A stretch of 64,000 nt of DNA from Mytilisepta virgata (taxonomy: Eukaryota > Mollusca > Bivalvia > Mytilida > Mytilidae), in NCBI GenBank assembly GCA_028015205.1, contig JAPWFG010000069.1, forward strand, positions 61,001 to 125,000, given 5' to 3'. The notes beneath the pieces were generated by a model, which saw only the letters and a list, made by a program, of their open reading frames with translations, searched no databases and was not told the DNA's origin. The translations under genes and the position numbers were made by a program. Below are positions 36,601 to 47,600 of the stretch, in pieces. Numbering within the stretch: the stretch's first letter is position 1; every line of letters starts with the position of its first letter.

Positions 36601-39600
36601 AACTTATTTCCCATGATGATCTTACTTGACACTCAGTATTTCAGTAGTTTGATTATTTTAGGGAAGGCGTTGAAGAACCAACAGAAATTCTGAAAACATA
36701 TTGCAAGCATTTTCTGATGGGACGTCCGTTAGATGTTACGGATGAATCACTAGAAACAGAGGGTCAAACGTCAGAAATATTTGTTGGTCGGGATACCGTA
36801 TTCCATGATGCCTTGTCTGAGATGACACAATTGGAAAACATCAGATATCCACTCAAGGTGACTTTTTATGGTGAAGAGTGTGAAGACTTAGGAGGCCCTC
36901 GTAAAGAGTTTTTCTACATTTTGATGAGAGAAATTCAAGAGAAGATGATTGATGAAGAAAATCTGAAAATGGTGAAAAATTGTGTCTACATATCAGAAAG
37001 ATACTACTATGGTGCAGGATTAGCAGTTGGTATGTGAAGTTCCATGGGATTATATTAATATAAAGACAGGAATTTATTTCTTGCTTGAAGGATTTTCGAA
37101 GAAAATCTGTTCCATGTTGCAATAAATTCAGAAAATTTTTTCTCTACTACAAGAGAATAATGTATATAATGTAGGGTGCCATAAGGTTTCAATGTAATCT
37201 TCTGACGTCTGTTGGTAGGCCATATTAAAATTCAAGTTAGCAGCAAAATACATGTACGGACCTCAGTAGGAATGCATCTCTGTAAAGTTTCATTCCATTC
37301 TGTTCTGTAGTTCTTTAGGTTCTTTAGAAGAAGTTTTCCTCGATAAGTCAATCAGCAATTAGAATAGGCCGGTATGAGCCGAAGGAAAGAAAGAAAATTA
37401 AAATTGTCTTTCAATAATGCTGCCGCAAATTTTAGAGGCAAAAAAAAATTAAAAATGAGACTAAAAATTGCAATAGCAAATTTTACAGGTAGAAAGAAAA
37501 TAAAATAAGCAAAGCACTTATAAATTGCTGCAAAAATTTTTGGAGGCAGAAAAAGAAACAAAATAAAAATTGCCATTAAAATACTGCAGTAATTTCTAGA
37601 GACAGAACGAAAAACAAAATAAAAATTTACTTTAAAAACTGCTGCAGCAACTTTTAGAGGCCAAAAAAAAAAATTGCCCTTAAAAACTGCTGGACCAATT
37701 TTTAGAGGCAGAAAAGATAATAAAAATTGCCTTTAAAAAATTATGCAATAATTTTTAGAGGCAGATTAAAAACAAAATAAAAATTGCCCTTAAAGCTGCT
37801 GCAGCAAATTTAGAGGCATAAAAAAACCAAAATAAAATATGCCACTAAATGTAACACGCAGGAAAAATAAAATAAAAATTGTTCTTAAAAACTGCTGCAG
37901 CAGTATAAACTCTCCTCGTATGGTAAATAAATTAAAGAAACTAGATTTTTCTAATAAAGTATCACATCAAACTTGATTAAGTCTTTCTTTTTTATGCTTC
38001 CCAATTATTCCTTTTTGCATCATTACAAACTGAAAGTACACAACTAAATACAAACAAATCCGATGTATGGCCCAACAAACTCTGAACAATACACAAAAGC
38101 AAAATATTTAAAATTAAACAAATTCCAAATGACTTTTTAGCTCACCTGGCCAAAAGGGCCATGTAAGCTATTGTCACCACTTTGCGTCTGTCGTGGTAGT
38201 CGTCGTATGTCGTCTTTGTTAACTTTTCACATTTTCATCATCTCCTCTGAAATGGCTGGGCCTATTTGAACCAAATTTTGGTGTAATGGTCCTTGGCTGG
38301 TCCTCTTTCAAATGTCCACCTCCAACCAACATGGCTGCAGTTACTAAAAATTAAAACATTTCGACAAGAAAATGCTAAAAAATTCTTCTCTGGAACCATT
38401 TGACCAATTGAGACCAAACGTTGGTGGAATGGTCCTTAGGTGGTACCCTTTCAAAATTTTGTCTGGTAGTCCCGACCTCTTACCGACATGGCCGCCGCTA
38501 CTAAAAATAGAAAATTTAACAAAAAATATACTTAAAAATCTTCTCTGAAACCACTTGGCCAATTTGGACCAAACTTTCTTGGAATGGTCCTTGGTTGGCC
38601 CCCTTCCAATATGCTATCCGATGGTCCCGACCTTGGACCACGATGGGTGCCATTACTAAAAATAGAGCTTAATGCAAACATAGGGTTGTGACTCGAAATT
38701 GCAAAAGCTGTTAAAATGTGATGCCTTTTGTTCATTTTAGCCTACTACTAATAAATACTTTCACCATGCCCAAAGCAAGATGGCCATGGTTACTAAAAAT
38801 AGAACCTAATGCAAATATAGGGTTGTAACATATCAGAAAACTTGAGATTGCACATGCTGCTTAAATGTGATGTTTTTTGTTCATTTTAGCCAGCTGCTAA
38901 CAAATTCTTTCATCATGCTCAGAGCAATATGGAGATTGTTACAAAAAAAAATGCAAATATTTGGTTGTGACATATCAAAGGACACTTATAAACAGGTAAT
39001 ATCATGGTTCTCAGACCATGATGGCCCATTGCTACTTGAAATAGAACTTGTGAAATATCAGAAGACCAAAACTACAAATGCTGCTTAGATGTGATGTATT
39101 TTCTTCATTTCAGCTTATTAGTTCTCGGACCAAGATGGCCACTGCTACTGAAATTAGAACTTAATGCATAATAATATAGAGTTTTGATACATCAGAAGAC
39201 TTGAAATTGAAATTGCAAATGCTACTTACGCATGATCTTCATGATAAATCATAGATTTGAAGAAGATTTGAGTTGTAAAGCTAATTAAATGCGATTAGGG
39301 TCCTTTTGGTAATATTGGCCACTGAAACACAGTCAACTTCGGTCAGGTGAGGTAAGCACTGAGCAAGTTCAATAGTGAGGTGTTGTAACCTTTAACAGAA
39401 TTACATATTGAAATTAGTCTTATTTGCTATTATGTTGAACATTAAATGTGCATCTGTAGCAATTATTCTCTTTGTAGGACTCAGTATATTAGAGGGTGGA
39501 GAATGCCCAAAATTTTTACACGTAATGACGGTAGACAAAGAGGCAGAGGAATACGAGCAGTTTAGAAAGGGGTTGTCCAAAACTGGAGTTTTACAGGTTT

Positions 39601-41436
39601 ATATCGAGTATACCACACTTACATACAATTAAAGACTTCTAATGTTTCGAATTCCATTGCAAAAAACTTACTGTAAGACTTCGCTATTATGTCTTGTTCT
39701 TACGATTTTAGAAATATAATTTTCAAGCTCAAACTATACAAGTTTATTGAAGAATTTTCTTCTATGGCAAGAGTACTGTCAAGCTAAATATCACTATAAT
39801 TATTACACCTGAACAAATAGTTCCTTACAAAATTGGTGTTGATATCATTGCTGTAAGTCATGTTTCTTGAGCTACACAAGTTTGAGGGTTGCTACACCGA
39901 CTTGCACATTAAGATGAAAACTAATAAAAAAATGAAACATATTCAAATTTACATAACATTAGTGTATTAACATGTTACCATGGTAACCCATGTCATCTAT
40001 AGTTATTACAGGTAAATTATCAATACAGGCCTTGTTGTAATAGACTACAATTGCAATTAAATACACCGTTCGAGAAGAAGAGACTGTACACATAAATGGG
40101 ATAGGAAAATACGTGATAGGATAATTTGATGCAGTGAAAATTCTAGGTATGCTGATGTGTTACATAAATCTTAAAATCAGACAAGAAGTATTTGGAATTA
40201 TTCAAAATGAAAATTCTTCAGCAGCACTAGAAGTGCAATGTTTTCTGGCCGTAAGGGTGATCTTAATGTTTTGGAATATTTCATTCCAGATTGCCATGCT
40301 TTTCTTTCAGTGAGGAAATATGTGGTCAATTATTTTTTTTCCCTAAGCAATAACACTGAAATGCTCGTTTATATCTTAATGCAGCTGTTAAAGGAGAAAC
40401 CGTCCTTCACCTTTCTGTTCCAACCCAATACAGGGAGAGTAACTGTCACCAAATTGCTTCATTTTCTTAAGCCAGTCTTCTCAGAGCTTGGAAGTAACAG
40501 AAGAAATGCCGAGGAAAGGATTTATAGCGCCTTTGTAAGATATGTCAGGCAAACTGCAGGTAATGTAATGATATATGTATATATATATTTTTATGGAATA
40601 TATGCCATTTTTTTTGTTTCTGGTGATAACTTTATGACGGCAAGTATCAGGCAAGCCAACTTTTTCGTAACTCTGTCAGGTTTTTTTTTGTCTTTTAAAG
40701 TACACTTTTAATGTTCTCTATTATCTAATAAAGACCTTTTTGAAAAGGTGCAAAGGTTTTTTTTTCGGTGAGGGTCCCACCATTACTTGCAGATGAAACG
40801 GAGATGAAAAAGAATACATCACATCCTTACATCTGGTAAATGCTAATTTCTGTCTAAAATTAATTCTATACCAGTGCATGATTAGTTCCCAATTTTACGG
40901 ACTATTCAATGATAATGTGGAAATTAATAAGAGTCGTGAATACATGTAATATTTTTAAATTTTGTGTTAATATTATTAAAATTCTACATTTGTCCTAATG
41001 TATATGCAAATTGTTGCAAGATATTATTATTTTATTAAATTACAAGGGCAATTACTTTACAGATATCTAAAACAAAGCACTTGATTTATAATGTCTTCTA
41101 GCCATAACGACATTCAGTGAATACTTTTACCTTTTGTGTGGTTAATTAAAGTTGTTATGCATGTACTACAGAATTTGCATCTTTTTTCTTACAGCTGGGC
41201 GACGTGGTAATGTAACAATAGAGAAAATTCTCCAGTTTTCAACTGGAGCAGCAGAAGAGCCGGTACTGGGGTTTTCTGTGGACCCAAAGGCCACTTTTGC
41301 CGAACTAGAAGGGATTTTTCCCACTGCATCTACCTGTATCAATCAACTGACCTTGCCACTGACTACGTTGAGTGAAGATCAGCTATTTGATAAGTTCGAT
41401 CTCGCATTTATGAACAGTTTCTTTGGGCTCAGATAA
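27984..41436 (+). CDS. HECT-type E3 ubiquitin ligase with TDP-43-N-like and ubiquitin-like domains (12 exons)
   Basis: Exons are 27984-28021, 29168-29256, 30471-30638, 30905-31026, 31398-31737, 32645-32847, 34104-34249, 34575-34661, 36662-37029, 39478-39596, 40385-40559 and 41195-41436. All junctions are GT-AG and all phases agree, giving one 2,097-nt frame. The first Met is formed across the first junction (AT|G), giving about 686 residues unless an upstream exon exists. The order is TDP-43-N-like (1-85), unknown middle (87-240), Ser/acidic linker, ubiquitin-like (about 281-356), HECT (386-686). HECT ligases take ubiquitin from an E2 onto their Cys and pass it to a substrate. The HECT resembles the short G2E3-like proteins expanded in bivalves. 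It lies in the giant element and converges on the transposase gene. Confidence 0.88.
28164..28415. mobile_element. MITE, about 250 bp, in HECT intron 1
   Basis: TTAAGGGACCGACCATCCAG...gggggaggctgtatgg at the left is an imperfect inverted match to ccatagccatccccttcaag...atgatagatccctaa at the right. Short, non-coding and diverged. Confidence 0.6.
28416..30470. other. HECT introns 1-2 remainder; imperfect 300-bp duplication
   Basis: Apart from exon 2 there is no gene. A diverged tandem duplication pairs about 29885-30085 with 30215-30370 (shared words: 'tgaccaatggccac/tgacccatggccaac', 'ttgcattgata', 'acatcttttaacattgcac'). Short open frames on the minus strand here show no domain. Confidence 0.45.
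30905..31737 (+). CDS. HECT gene exons 4-5: middle region of unknown fold
   Basis: Exon 4 encodes a basic, Ser/Thr-rich segment (FQNFMTFRQRLQETPTKSRS). Exon 5 (340 nt) encodes IYVGIGRFDGKKFSK, VSLIIEEAYKKFTYSFRNF, FVLVYPDGAKVETLP and MKFDRLRLYLCEK. The alternation of beta-like strands with one helix, and the 'LVYPDG' and 'L.LYL' elements, suggests another small ubiquitin- or PB1-like fold, but I do not recognise it. Both exons keep the frame with their neighbours. Confidence 0.75.
32645..34249 (+). CDS. HECT gene exons 6-7: Ser/Asp linker and ubiquitin-like domain
   Basis: Exon 6 begins with an acidic, serine-rich stretch (VTDSSSSDDELPS, a candidate casein-kinase or SUMO-interaction-like site). 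It then enters a ubiquitin-like pattern that exon 7 completes: LVITIHFQVKD, FPNNAIAKEMETYIRDRTGL, FNLIFRGEIIDEGKRLNDLF and PVFIRV. The 'F.GE.I.E...L.DL' turn is the equivalent of the ubiquitin 'FAGKQLEDGRTLSDY' region. The intron between them holds an MITE and a SINE. Confidence 0.65.
32848..33178. mobile_element. Fold-back MITE flanked by (TA)n, in HECT intron 6
   Basis: Between two TA-dinucleotide runs (32848-32868 and 33157-33178), arms of about 110 bp pair: caaataaagatccaacacaa...cacgtcttcatagacgatct...aatacagcagtaacta is repeated inverted from 33045 to 33157. The loop is about 50 bp. The (TA)n borders suggest a TA target. Confidence 0.8.
33179..33331 (-). mobile_element. tRNA-derived SINE
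   Basis: On the minus strand the 5' head GCCTAGGTGGCCGAATGG (33328-33311) contains an RNA polymerase III A box, and GTTCGAATCCC (33254-33244) a B box. The spacing suits a long-variable-arm tRNA such as Leu or Ser. A 60-nt tail follows to the (TA)n run. It is not a functional tRNA gene: the acceptor stem is not closed and a non-tRNA tail follows directly. Confidence 0.75.
33531..33567. repeat. Perfect 17-bp hairpin in HECT intron
   Basis: CATGGAAGTATTATATT, loop gac, then the exact reverse complement. No T-run follows, so there is no sign of a terminator. Probably the core of a small fold-back repeat. Confidence 0.8.
34662..35662. other. HECT intron 8, left part; nothing recognised
   Basis: AT-rich intron with a (TG)n run and gcatgcatgcgtgcat near 34838-34868. 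No coding or RNA feature seen. Confidence 0.5.
35663..36350 (+). mobile_element. 'agctcacctgg' family element in HECT intron 8
   Basis: It starts with a strong stem (ggtcacctggccc-aaa-gggccatgtgagct), has two internal blocks with 'ctgaaactactgggccaatttgaa', and ends near 36315 with ttcaggtgagcctctag. Related copies: 20130, 38139, 42336. Confidence 0.65.
36662..40559 (+). CDS. HECT gene exons 9-11: HECT N-lobe
   Basis: Exon 9 carries the HECT start: PLKVTFYGEECEDLGGPRKE and FFYILMREI, then RYYYGAGLAVG. Exon 10 continues LSILEGGECPKFL. Exon 11 holds TGRVTVTKLLHFLKPVFSEL and ERIYSAFVRYVRQTAG. The GGPRKEFF and Y..G.A.G..L..G motifs are the standard HECT N-lobe elements. The lobe is shorter than in NEDD4-type enzymes, as in G2E3-like proteins. 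The intron 37030-39477 holds a decayed terminal-repeat array (37395-37905) and an 'agctcacctgg' element. Confidence 0.88.
37395..38010 (+). repeat. Decayed copy of the giant element's left terminal array
   Basis: Eight or so diverged units of 'taaaaactgctgcagcaaattttagaggcagaaa' end at 37905 and are followed by ctctcctcgtatggtaaat and tctttcttttttatgcttcc, which also follow the left terminal array at 9690-9745. It is in the same orientation as the left end and lies inside HECT intron 9. Confidence 0.75.
38139..39375 (+). mobile_element. 'agctcacctgg' family element, long, in HECT intron 9
   Basis: The 5' stem agctcacctggccaaaagggccatgtaagct is followed by about five internal blocks (ctgaaac...ggccaatttg.accaaacttt...tggaatggtcctt; then 'ccaagatggcc.ttactaaaaatagaa'). 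The last recognisable piece is cggtcaggtgagg near 39345. Non-coding. Confidence 0.65.
41195..41436 (+). CDS. HECT gene last exon: C-lobe with catalytic Cys
   Basis: After cttttttcttacag the frame reads GRRGNVTIEKILQFSTGA, VLGFSVDPKATF, FPTASTCINQLTLP and ends FFGLR-stop. The Cys of PTASTC (codon 41335-41337, residue about 654) is the ubiquitin-accepting residue and is intact. The terminal hydrophobic tail typical of HECT enzymes is also present. The coding context predicts an active ligase. Confidence 0.93.
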
Positions 41437-41599
41437 ACTGTATACAATGTATTGATAATGCAAGAACCTATTGCAGTTTTCTATATATTGGTAATAATTA
41501 CTGTTGTCATATGTCAGTTTTTTTTGTAAATAGTCAATAGTAAATGTCAGACATGCTTACAGAGACGCATACTTGTCACTGATTAACATTTTATATCAA

Positions 41600-41605
41600 A
41601 ATAAA
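41600..41605 (+). terminator. Polyadenylation signal AATAAA of the HECT gene
   Basis: The first AATAAA after the stop codon is 164 nt downstream, in AT-rich sequence and followed by T-rich stretches (gttctttctatttg). Its use is inferred from position. Confidence 0.55.
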
Positions 41606-41639
41606 TCTAAATAGTAGTTTATGTTCTTTCTATTTGATT

Positions 41640-42114
41640 TCCAAAAAGCCTTTTAGTTGGTTTATGCTTATACATGAATCAAAAATCCAAAACCTTAATG
41701 CACAACTGCACATAATAAGGAACAATACTATGCACAAAAAAAACCCTGCAATAAAAAGTGAATGAGGAGTTCCACTGACAAGGTTTTTCACATGTGAAAT
41801 CAATTTTGGCCCCCTATTCGGCCCTAGTCCAGTCACTCAAAAATCCAAAACCTTACTGCACATCTACATATAGTAAGGAACAATACTATATACAAATAAA
41901 AGACCTGCAGCAAAAAATGAATGAGGAGTTCCAATGACGAGCTATTTAACATGAAAAGTCCCTTTTTGGCCCCTTATTCGGCCCTAGTCCAGTCACTCAA
42001 AAATCCAAAGCCTTACTGCACATCTATATATAGTAAGGAACAATACTATATATAAATAAAAGACATGTAAAAAAAATGAACGAGGAGTTCCACTGATACG
42101 CACTTAGCCCCCTT
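41640..42114. repeat. Tandem array, about 155-160-bp unit, three units
   Basis: The unit contains ttggccccctattcggccct, agtccagtcactcaaaaatc, caaaaccttactgcacatct, tagtaaggaacaatacta and aatgaggagttccact. The last unit runs directly into the HECT-tail fragment at 42115. Confidence 0.8.
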
Positions 42115-42264
42115 GTTACTTTTGCGGACCTGCCTGGGAATTTGCCTACAGCCTCTACATTCATCAACAGATTAACCCTTCCAATAGATGCTAAAGTGAA
42201 TGATGAGAAACTGTTTGACATATTTGACCTAGCATTTTGCAATACATATTTTGGTTTAAAATAA
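42115..42264 (+). pseudogene. Second HECT C-lobe tail, catalytic Cys replaced by Phe
   Basis: The frame reads VTFADLPGNLPTASTFINRL, TLPIDAKVNDEKLFDIFDLA and FCNTYFGLK-stop. It aligns with the last 50 residues of the exon at 41195-41436, including the tail (FFGLR/YFGLK), but is clearly diverged. Codon 42160-42162 (TTC) replaces the active-site Cys. No acceptor or first half of the exon is visible; the upstream side is the tandem array. Probably a relic of a second HECT copy rather than an alternative last exon. Confidence 0.8.
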
Positions 42265-42335
42265 ATTGTACACTAGCAGAATTCTAGAACTAGCTAATAT
42301 CTATATATTCATATGTAATCGTTATATAATGTTTT

Positions 42336-42863
42336 AGCTCACCTGGTCTAAAGGCCATGTGAGCTGTTGTCATCTCTGGGCGTCCAACTCCTAGTGAGTC
42401 GTAGACTTTCCACATTTAAATCTTCTTCTCTGAAATTATTAGGCAAGTGGGACCTAACTTTGGTGGAATGGTCCTTGGGTGGTGATCTTTTCAAAATTAT
42501 GTCCAATGACTCCGGCTACCAAATAATTTGGCCATCAGTGTTAAAAATATAAAATCCACTGTACCAATTAGAACTAAACCTCGCTTGAAGATTCATAATA
42601 TGGTTCAGAATTATGTCCAGTGACAACGCCTGCCAACCAAGATGGTAGCTGTTATTAAAAATAGAAAGTAATGCAAACATAGTGTTGTGATATATCATAA
42701 GACTTGAAAAGGCAAGTACTGTTTAGTCGTGTTTTCATTTGACAATAATTCACTATTGCCAAAATTTGTTTCGTTTTTAAAGTTGTCTCACATGTATAAA
42801 TTCAGCTTTATTCTTTACAACTGTGAACCAGGCGAGCGATTACAGGCTCTTCGGAGCCTCTGG
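42336..42863 (+). mobile_element. Complete-looking 'agctcacctgg' family element (Helitron-like ends?)
   Basis: The 5' stem AGCTCAC...GTGAGCT (42336-42366) and the 3' end accaggcgagcgattacagg are followed by a hairpin AGGCTC-ttcg-GAGCCT (42844-42859) and CTGG|T. A short terminal hairpin followed by CTRR and T is what Helitrons show, but the exact 5' boundary and empty site are not available, so the class is inference. The body has the family blocks 'tttggtggaatggtccttgg' and 'aagatggtagctg'. Confidence 0.6.
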
Positions 42864-43033
42864 TTTCATTTATGCCTTTAACATATTGTGTATAGCTAAT
42901 GCCTATATATTCATATGTATTATCTTTAGTAAAGACACAATACATAGCATATTAATCGTTAGAATATATTGTTTTATGATATTTGCCTCATAATATCATT
43001 TTATGTGCCCTCCAAAAAAGGAGATATATGTTT

Positions 43034-44687
43034 TTAGATATTGTTATACTGAAGGTGCTCTTGGATATGAAAATATTGTTTGAGAGCATCATGCCAATGT
43101 TTGGCATCCTGCCAACCAAATCTGCGAAATTCTGCGGAGGCTAACTGATCAAACTGGGAAGAACCACTTCTTGTAGGTGTTCGGCAATACTGAAAAGCAA
43201 AGTGTAGATCATCTTCATCCAACTTTTGAATGCAGTTATGACCACCTACAAAGACCACCAAGGAAAAAAATTAAATTACATATTTTACAGAAAACGGTTC
43301 TTTGGCAAAGCAGTTTGTGATATATAGTTAATTTTTTTTTTGTTTCTTCTAAAGTACTTGATTTCACAACTGGTTCATGTAAAGAAAACTATGATAAAGG
43401 TTGCACAATTCAGAGTTGAAATATATTAACACATAAACTCCTGTGTTACCAATACACATTGATATTTATTTCAGAGCTCCCAACTTTATACTGTATGCTG
43501 TATGAGAGGTTGATGTTCAGTTGAAGGGACTGAATCGCCTTATTAAACATGACTCAAATCCTAACTTTGGAATTCACTCAGTGTTCATATTATTTCATGG
43601 CTAATAGTGAAGGGAGAGTTTTACTGTATGCTAATTTTTATCTGTTGATTTTTATCCTCTTATTATTTCTGTAATAAATTCTAGCACTATGCATTATTCT
43701 TCACCTGCTATTTTAAATGCACTTTGATTTTTGTCTGTACAATTGTTGTGAAATTTTAATTTTCGTGTGACAAGGCTGAGTGAGTTTTACCGTCATTGCT
43801 TTAGTTTTCAGTGTTTTCAATGTTTGTGTTTCATGTTTCTTTGTTTTCTTGTCCTCGTCTGTTTTCCTGGTTTTTCCTTGTCCTTTGATTGTACGAATTT
43901 TGACTATGACTTTGGTATGCTTCTTGCTTTTCTTTTACAAGCAAAATTATACAATCATGCTGAATGAGGTAATCTGATACCCATCAATTGTCTACTTACT
44001 GCTTGTTGGATGCAACATGGATACAAAATATAAAGAAATTAGTTTTGTCCCGCAAGGGTGTATCATGTCGATAAAATTGTATAAACCTACCGCTTAGTTC
44101 AGGAACAGTAAAGAGAATTGTAGGTCGTCCGTTTGGACAAGCAGCATTCCTACTGTGTGAAATATGGTGATTATTCCAACGATCCTTAAGGTCATCTAAT
44201 TCACTTTGAAGAAGTGACATGAAACAGAATCTGGCACATCTCCTAATAACAATAGATAAGAATATATGATAGGTTTTATTTTCAAGAATCTTTCCGAAAC
44301 GGATTAAAGACCCCTTTAAACGGAAGAAAATATGAAGTTAAAGTGTGGAGTTTTTCGTTGTTCAAACATATTATGATAACATTAAACAGCTAGAAAGCGT
44401 TAACAAAGTAAAACAACTATTATAGTACTGAAAATGTGATTGCTAAACAAAACCAAAATTAAAAATAATTAATTGGTTTTTTGGCACTATGAAACCCATC
44501 GATATAACTCTCAACGCAATTAATGTAAATTGATTTCTACAGTAATGTACAATGCAGAAGGAAAATATATTTACTTGTCATGATCGTTCCCTCTTCGAAA
44601 TCCACCAAATGCCGCAAGATCTTTAAAGAAAGAGATCCACCATTCGCTTTCTTGCCTTCTAAGCATACTCCACCAAGCTTCTATCCT
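43034..44687 (-). CDS. Transposase exons 7-9: catalytic Glu and C-terminal region
   Basis: Exon 7 (44687-44575) starts RIEAWWSMLRRQESEWW and reads ISFFKDLAAFGGFRRG, with the catalytic Glu at its start. Exon 8 (44242-44091) reads RCARFCFMSLLQSELDDL and HISHSRNAACPNGRPTIL. Exon 9 (43245-43034) encodes a 70-residue tail (KLDEDDLHFAFQYCR, WQDAKHWHDALKQYF) ending at a TAA. The last two exons follow the pattern of the animal integrase-core family beyond the DDE fold. Confidence 0.88.
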
Positions 44688-47600
44688 CTGCAAAATGGCA
44701 CAAGAAATATGCAAAGAAAAGCCTACGATAAGATAAATAGATCCTCAAACCGATAAAACAATCCACAGTCGGTTGAAAAAAAAAAACTCAGTAAAAGTCA
44801 GTAATAATGTATTTACAAAAACGATATTTTGCAGTTTGCATATTGGAAATAATAAAAAAAATAACATATACAATATACAAGGTATAAGTACACGCAGGCA
44901 ATTCTATTAACATAGTCTTTTTTGCACACCGTACGAATCTTAAATTTTAAGGCAGTCAGATGAACAATTTCTGACTATTCCTAACAATGGAATAGTCTGT
45001 AACTCAGATTTTTGCAGAATGCGTCTAATGGTTCTCCCCTTCTCCTAAGAAACCACAGCCGTCCATTATCCTACCGATAACTATAAATAACTAGTCATTG
45101 TAGTTCAAATCTTTAGAACTGACTACACATTTATTATTTTTCAAGTTATGCCAACTTCGGCCAATTTACCTGATTTAGTTTAGATTCACTGACACGGTAG
45201 CTATTTATTCCTGAAAAATAGTCAACGGCATCATTTCTTAATGTGCACTGTATTGTTCCAGAGGTTGTATTTTCGGTACCAGGATCCGACTGAAGAATCA
45301 ATGGACAACCTGAATTAAATTTGAACATATTTTGAACATCGAATGCAAATAGTGAAATAGTCCACACAAGGGTTGTTATGAGACAGTAATTTTCTTTCTT
45401 TTCCCCCAATTCCTGAATACCTGCTTACGCAAATTAGAATTTGACAATCTACATATTTTCAACGTTGATCGAAGATTATAAATTTTAAAATATGGCAAAT
45501 ATTGATCAGTATGGTTTTGTTTTTTATATAACGACCAAAATATTGCATGCATGGAGGCAAGAATTTCTTCTACAAGTAAGAAAAATATGAACCACTGCAT
45601 GTCATACCTTTTGCAATATTGTCAACCTTACCTTGGTGTTCAGCCATGCAGCATACGAAATTGTATGCTGTAAGTGACGGATCATTGTTTGAGGGTCCTA
45701 CAGTTAACCACAATATCTTCCTTGAGTACCTGTAAAAAAAGTTTACAAACGTTATCGCAACACAATCCTTAAGCATGCAATAAGACAATATTTGATTGAT
45801 AACAATAAATTAAGCACCGTTTTTAATGATCAAATATAATCAAATTAAAAAGAGAGAACTAATATTGTTTAATATGAAGATGGGGGTGCTTTGAAAACAT
45901 ATGCTATAACCATTATTCCATGCCAAGAAGAAAGAAAAACGTGATATATCATCAGTTTCAATTTTGCAATTTTAAAACAATAATGACTAATGTTTAATGC
46001 ATTATGGAAACATCATTTGGGGTATAAATTCAACAGACTTGAATTCCCTATACGTACCCATCAATGCACCCATGAATCGGAAAACCATAAGGCTTTAATT
46101 TGTCATACCTGAAACACATATATGTACATATGTAGATTATATTTTCAATTAATATATACGTGTTGTTTAACATACTGTCATTTTTAGTTTTACTATCAAA
46201 TTCAACAGTGGGCTAATCTCTAATCGTGACAATACTTTGTTCTGTACAATTGACACACCAAAGGCCTACGATAAACAAGCCAATAAAAATTTCAACCTGT
46301 GTTTTTGTTTGTGTAATGACTATACTACGGATTCATTGACACAATTACTATCACACTCCAGCGCATTTGTAGACATTATTTGAAGCAATTATTGTCTGCA
46401 TACACTTATAAAGTATTTGATCGAAACGCATAGGAGTTTCGAATTTGACAGTGAATTCAAAACTATATGAAAAGTAGATATGATATAGTAGCAGTCATTG
46501 AAACGCCGAGAGGAAAGATCATATCATGTAAATGCTCTACCCAAGAAATGCTATTTTTTTTTCAAAAAGGCAGTGAATATTCTATGCGGTCCAACTGTGG
46601 CCAAGTGGTCTAGATAGCGAATGGACAATTTTATGTACAGATAACTTGTAGCCATCTAAACTCTAGATTTGAGGCTGAATTACTATGATATTGTCAGTTA
46701 CTTGCCATGAGTTATTACGGATTTCACCGTTAGTAGGAAAAGCTATGAAATGGTAAAATCTGGTTAAACTCCATTCAATCAATTGATCAAGTCGGGTTTT
46801 TTTTTAATTATTACTAAAAAGATAAAAAAAAATATGGACAGTTAACTGTCTCATAGGAAGAGTACTACAAACCCGTCTATATGCCACACATGATTTGGAC
46901 CAATTGAACGGTACACTTTTCGATTTAATCTCCTTCTACGTCTGAGCATGCTACTTGCTGGATCTATTTCTCGCATCAACTCCATAACAGTATCTCTATT
47001 AGAATCAAAAAACATAGAAATCACTAAGTTACAGTACTTCGCTGACTGGATATAGGGAGCTTAATATCTTGCAAATACTAATCCCATAGTCAACATATAC
47101 ATGAACTTAATATGTCTAATAAATTCCTCGTGAACTAAAGGTTCACTGGGAATTTATAATGAGGTGGTTTTCGTATACATGTATAGGAAATCCACCTCAT
47201 GGATTTCATATTTATCTTTATGGGTCGACTAGTGGAAATCAATTGATAAAGTTCTTCCTGTCTTGTCCCGATGTAGATGGCTGTCATAAAAAAATTACAT
47301 CTCGATCGATAAAACTGTTAATCCGTAAGTTTTATGTAAATGTCGTCACATTAAATGTTTGTTATCAACTGTGAGACCTTCAAGATTAAAACAATTATAT
47401 GACAAGAAGTTTCGTTGATTTTCTTATCAGTGACAGATTGAGTCTACAATTCATTGGCTACATATTGGTTTTACTGATGAGCACACACCCATGGTATAAG
47501 TCAACTATACTTATCTTATATTCTTATATACAACTGACCTCCGAACATGAATGTTTTTCTGTCTTAAAATATCTGTCATGTTTCGATATCCAATACTCCA

